Shown one piece after another: positions 60,917 through 64,000 of a stretch of 64,000 nucleotides of DNA. The position numbers and the translations under genes were made by a program. The stretch comes from Methylicorpusculum sp. (GTDB lineage Bacteria; Pseudomonadota; Gammaproteobacteria; Methylococcales; Methylomonadaceae), in assembly GCF_030651835.1 (NCBI RefSeq), contig NZ_JAUSBX010000144.1, forward strand, positions 1-64,000, read 5' to 3'. How positions within the stretch are numbered: the stretch's first letter is position 1; each line of letters opens with the position of its first letter. The notes beneath the pieces are model-generated. The model did not search any database. It saw only the letters and a list, made by a program, of their open reading frames with translations, and was not told where the DNA came from.

Positions 60917-61008
60917 GGAGAGTTGGCCGAGAGGCTGAAGGCGCTCCCCTGCTAAGGGAGTATGGGCTTTAACTCCCATCGAGGGTTCGAATCCCTCACT
61001 CTCCGCCA
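60917..61008 (+). tRNA. tRNA-Ser (GCT)
   Basis: The 92-base sequence starts GGAGAGT and ends ACTCTCC-G-CCA; the anticodon loop CCTGCTAAG gives anticodon GCT (codons AGC/AGU). A long variable arm follows, typical of class II tRNA-Ser, and GGTTCGAATCC forms the T arm. CCA is encoded. Confidence 0.95.
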
Positions 61009-61070
61009 AATTTAGTAAGATAAAGCTTGACACAAAAATAATAAAAAAAGATAATAAGCGGCTAAATTAA

Positions 61071-61147
61071 GCGCCCGTAGCTCAGCTGGATAGAGTACTC
61101 GGCTACGAACCGAGCGGTCGGGAGTTCGAATCTCTCCGGGCGCGCCA
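61071..61147 (+). tRNA. tRNA-Arg (ACG)
   Basis: Acceptor arms GCGCCCG and CGGGCGC close a normal cloverleaf with anticodon ACG in GGCTACGAACC, which should be edited to ICG and read CGU, CGC, CGA. The T arm GAGTTCGAATCTC is standard and CCA is encoded. Confidence 0.95.
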
Positions 61148-61164
61148 ATTTTAAAAAAAGTTAT

Positions 61165-61240
61165 TCCCCTGTAGCTCAGTCGGTAGAGCGGGTGACTGTT
61201 AATCACTAGGTCGGCGGTTCGAGCCCGTCCGGGGGAGCCA
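61165..61240 (+). tRNA. tRNA-Asn (GTT)
   Basis: Acceptor TCCCCTG pairs with CGGGGGA (one T-G pair). The anticodon loop GACTGTTAATC gives GTT, so codons AAC/AAU. GGTTCGAGCCC is the T arm and CCA is encoded. It is the last tRNA before the terminator and a decayed accessory stretch. Confidence 0.94.
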
Positions 61241-61250
61241 ATCAAGATAA

Positions 61251-61282
61251 GGGCTTAGCAGAAATGCTAGGCCTTTTTTTTG
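61251..61282 (+). terminator. Terminator of the csrA-tRNA transcript
   Basis: GGGCTTAGCA, loop GAAA, TGCTAGGCC with one G-T pair, then eight T: a strong terminator immediately after tRNA-Asn. Confidence 0.9.
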
Positions 61283-61679
61283 GTCTTCAACTTTAGTAAT
61301 GTCGCGTTCAATGTCGCTTTGTGCAAAAACGCAATTTATATTCATTTGTGCCTTTTTTGAGCGCACTTCCTGCGCTCGTGATCGGCAATCAGTGTCGCGA
61401 CCACTTTGTCTGCCTGTTTCTAGGTCATTCCTTATTCTGTCTTTCACATTTTCCATTATGTGACTATCTGCGCACTAATGTCTTGTTGTTTTTCTTCATC
61501 AGCTGCAGAAACCGTCTGAAGGTGCCCGTGACTTGTGGGCCAGATAAGATTATCTTATTATATGTTCCCGTTTCTCTGACTTTTAACGTCTCTGTTTCAC
61601 CTAAAAAGAGCAGTTAAAACTTGTTAAACTGTCCTAAAATATTGAAATTACGGGACAGTGAGGCAATTCTGCAAGAGAT
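61283..61679. other. Accessory stretch without recognised gene
   Basis: About 400 bases between the tRNA terminator and the transposase relic. Open frames here match nothing that I know. The sequence is a plausible decayed remnant of an island that entered beside the tRNA genes, but no integrase or direct repeat of a tRNA end is recognisable. Confidence 0.4.
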
Positions 61680-62860
61680 CATGACTTTGCCAATGGGTGA
61701 AACTCAATCGAAAGTATTTAACCCCGGAGAATAGCCCGTTGTGGTCGATACCTTTGGGGGACGTATTCATGTCAAATGGAATCACCAAGCAGCGGTGCCG
61801 CCGCTGAGTCAGTTGTCGTTTTTTATTGTTTACCTTCATGTCAGTCAGTGGCTTGTTTAACCAAGGGCTATCCAAGTGTTCATTACAGTGGACGAGCCTA
61901 ATGCGCCGACCAAAACTGATGTAGTGGGAGTCGTCTTAGCGTCGGTGCTCCCCGATCTTCAGTGTTAAGTGCGCATCAATGCCTTGCGGGGTGATGGCAT
62001 CAATCCCGGTTTTTTAGGCATGAGTAAGGTGGTCAGCATAGATTCGATGAGGTTTAGTTTCAGCAAACGATCGAAAGAGGATAGCTTTCTTTTGTCCCCA
62101 GTGAGTCTTGATCGTGTCTATGCGCCGGTGTCGGTCGAGTCCTGGGTTCCGGAAGCGGTGCTACCACGAATAAGACGGTTTCCGGCATCAGTAAGGTGCA
62201 AAAGTCGGTGACAACCTGCCTAAGCCGGGACGCCCGTCGCACACCTATTTTATCGATCTGATCGCTATTCTGCGCTTGATTCTGGAAGTGGAAGTCCGGA
62301 GCGGTAAGCAGATGGCCTCCTAACAAGCGCGCCCGGGATATGGAAATGGCTCAAAGGCTTGTGGTGAAAACTGGCTGGCGCGGCTCCCTCCCTCGATCGG
62401 CTCATGCGAGGCTGCGACTGGGTGGATGACTACGAAAACAGTGTCTTGATGACTTCACTGGAGACGAAATCTGAGCGTCGTTCGGTTCTACCGGAACCGC
62501 GCCGACGATGAAAACAACTTCGACGAGTTGAAAAGCCACGGAGGCTGTTTTACCATCCAAAAGCTAATGCGTTGACGTGCGATGGCTAGGATTACTGCGC
62601 TGATTTATAACAGCTGGGGCTTTTTCATTCGACTGGCCAATCCGGATCAAAAGCGAAGCGATCATCCAGCTGCCGAGGAGTGGAACGATCTTGCGGGAGA
62701 ACCGAATAGTCAGTTTGGTGTTGGTCAAATACCTCAAAGGGCTCCAACTTCAGCCGCCGGATTGCCTGTAGCACCGGTTCAGAGGATTCAGCCACTTAAA
62801 GGTTTTTTCTTCTATCATGCGGAATTTCTGGCCTTGTTCAATACTATCCAGGTTAATGTT
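61680..62860 (+). pseudogene. Decayed insertion sequence transposase (IS1380/IS4-like)
   Basis: Fragments of a DDE transposase appear in order despite stops and frameshifts: VDTFGGRIHVKW (61735 on), ITVDEPNAPTKTDVVGVVLASVL, INALRGDGINPGFLGMSKVVS (about 61972-62040), PKPGRPSHTYFIDLIAILRL (about 62222-62282), and MARITALIYNSWGFFIRLANPD from 62582. The part up to 62200 stays in one frame with at least three in-frame stops (TAG 61731, TAA 61860, TAA about 61967). It is inactive. No clear terminal inverted repeats were found. Confidence 0.75.
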
Positions 62861-62919
62861 GCCAAAAAGCCGATTCGTTCGGCAATAGCGGGCAGTCGTT
62901 TGAATCTGATAATGAGTCC

Positions 62920-63099
62920 TTACATTGTAGAGTCAATCAGCGCATCAAGATCTTCACGTTTACAGACGGTCGCGCGTGCGCTTATTTTAGCAGTTGGAAT
63001 TTTTCCTTTCGCGACTAAGCGCCAGAATGTAGCGATACTTATGCCTAAATATTCAGCAGCTGATTTGGGTCGAAGATAAATTAGAGTTGGCTTATTCAT
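62920..63099 (-). CDS. AlpA/excisionase-like helix-turn-helix protein
   Basis: A 59-residue open frame on the minus strand reads MNKPTLIYLRPKSAAEYLGI onward, then SIATFWRLVAKGKIPTAK and a closing REDLDALIDS. This is the winged/MerR-type fold of AlpA-like phage regulators and excisionases: a SAAEYLGISIATFWR turn and a KREDLDAL finish. It starts at ATG 63099 with a GGAAGAGAG ribosome site. It may be the last intact gene of a decayed phage or island next to the tRNA genes. Confidence 0.72.
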   Translation of the reverse strand: MNKPTLIYLRPKSAAEYLGISIATFWRLVAKGKIPTAKISARATVCKREDLDALIDSTM

Positions 63100-63600
63100 A
63101 ATATCTCTCTTCCGAATGGGTCAGTTTTGCTCGTGTTTTATTGAATCAAATGTTGTCATTCAGTCTGCAGAGCTATCATTTATTAATTTTTTAAGAAAAA
63201 CTATTCAAAACCCTAATTTGATTTGTGAAGAGTTTTTAGTGTCAATCACAGAAGGAGGAGAGGAATATTGCCAGGCAGGTTTCAGTGCAAACCGGCAATC
63301 GTTCGCACTAAATTTATTGGGTACTCGTTTGGCGAGATTTTGGCTCTGTAGAATTCAAAATCAAAATAAGGCTGTTCGTATGGGTCTGTTGTGATATGAC
63401 TTTTTCCGTAGGTGTGCTGTGCGCGGTTTGATAAGCTGCTGTCTGTATTAAACTGAAAGTAAAAAAGCTTGCGCAGTACAAATCAGTTGTATAGACTAAT
63501 TGTCAAGTAGATGTACTAAACTGTATCTACAATTATATATATTTTCAATGCTTTAAGAATATCGTAAGAAAATATAAATAATTGCAAAAGGTGGGGTGGC
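63100..63600. other. AT-rich region upstream of the receptor gene
   Basis: Five hundred bases with no credible gene. A 92-codon open frame (63116-63394) has no recognisable family, no ribosome site, and sits in relic-like DNA. The final 100 bases before ATG 63601 are AT-rich and probably contain the receptor gene's promoter, with AAAGGTGGGGTG near the start. Confidence 0.45.
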
Positions 63601-64000
63601 ATGAAAATGACAAAGCAACTGCTAATTATCGTCATTTTATTACCGGATTCCATCCAAGCAATGGATGACTTGGAGTTGATATACGGTAATGAGAAAATGA
63701 TTTCGATAGCATCCGGCCACCCTTTGCCAATAAAACTTTCACCGAGCGTGACCTCTGTCATTTCCGATAAAGATATTGAGGCTATTGGTGCCAGACGGTT
63801 AGAGGATATTTTGGAATATCTACCCGGTATTCATGTCAGCAATGCCAGGGCGGGCAATCAAGTGATTGGATTTCGGGGTATCTATTCCGAGGCGAACACC
63901 CAAGTCCTGGTGTTAGTCAATGGCATTCCGCTTAGAAATACCGCAATTGGTGGTAAGCCGCTTGCCTGGACCATGCCGGTCAAAAATATAGCTCATATCG
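63601..64000 (+). CDS. TonB-dependent receptor, N-terminal part (runs off the window)
   Basis: The first 133 residues are visible. They show a signal peptide (about 1-20, ending IQA) and then the plug domain: TSVISDKDIEAIGARRLEDI, LEYLPGIHVSN, GFRGIYSEANTQVLVLVNG and an NIAHI segment. This is the standard TonB-dependent outer-membrane transporter plug. Substrate (iron chelator, cobalamin, copper chelator) cannot be told from the plug. An AAAAGGTGGGG ribosome site precedes the ATG. Confidence 0.88.
   Translation, partial: MKMTKQLLIIVILLPDSIQAMDDLELIYGNEKMISIASGHPLPIKLSPSVTSVISDKDIEAIGARRLEDILEYLPGIHVSNARAGNQVIGFRGIYSEANTQVLVLVNGIPLRNTAIGGKPLAWTMPVKNIAHI

Noticed and set aside
63116-63394. 92-codon open frame in the accessory stretch
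   Set aside because: No ribosome site, no recognisable family and located in relic DNA; kept only as part of an intergenic entry.

Overview
The window looks like chromosome of a gammaproteobacterial aerobic methanotroph (Methylococcales, Methylobacter-like). A dense cluster at 42-55 kb encodes the tetrahydromethanopterin (H4MPT)-linked formaldehyde oxidation route: mch, fae, a beta-RFAP synthase, pabB, and several ATP-grasp, kinase and hydantoinase-like proteins typical of H4MPT and methanofuran synthesis. The recA-recX-alaS-lysC-csrA-tRNA order is a gammaproteobacterial arrangement. Genus is an inference; no rRNA is present.

Layout. 0-4.6 kb: nitrogen acquisition (end of nirD, a PhzF-family protein, a formate/nitrite channel, cyanase, and a fused PP2C phosphatase/Ser-Thr kinase). 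4.7-7.0 kb: a membrane-anchored cupredoxin and multicopper oxidase pair. 7.3-12 kb: FUN14 protein, an HExxH protein in one operon with a MotA/MotB-like pair, and a GacA-like regulator. 12-18 kb: RhlE helicase, quinone oxidoreductase, HDOD protein and GGDEF/EAL protein. 18-32 kb: housekeeping genes (mrcB, lolA, rarA, accA, tilS, pyrG, kdsA, eno, ftsB, ispD, ispF) and a META-domain lipoprotein. 32-42 kb: an internally deleted alpha-amylase relic, nhaD, a two-component system, an SRPBCC protein, a short LOV photoreceptor and pntAB. 42-55 kb: the C1/cofactor cluster. 55-61.2 kb: recA, recX, alaS, lysC, csrA and tRNA-Ser, -Arg, -Asn. 61.2-64 kb: a decayed accessory stretch with a transposase relic and a previously hidden 59-aa AlpA-like gene, then the start of a TonB-dependent receptor.

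The genes fit a C1 lifestyle. Formaldehyde from methanol oxidation is condensed with H4MPT by Fae and passed through Mch. Neighbouring genes appear to build the pterin and furan cofactors. Transhydrogenase balances NADPH, and nitrite and cyanate supply nitrogen.

The most novel signal is non-coding. At least five copies of a 125-250 bp palindromic element ('family B', about 19-bp terminal inverted repeats, with base-pair changes that preserve the stems) and three copies of a nested-hairpin element ('family A') lie between genes. One family A copy supplies the last codons and stop of a HAD gene. A third, single-copy, strongly structured element lies upstream of the C1 cluster.
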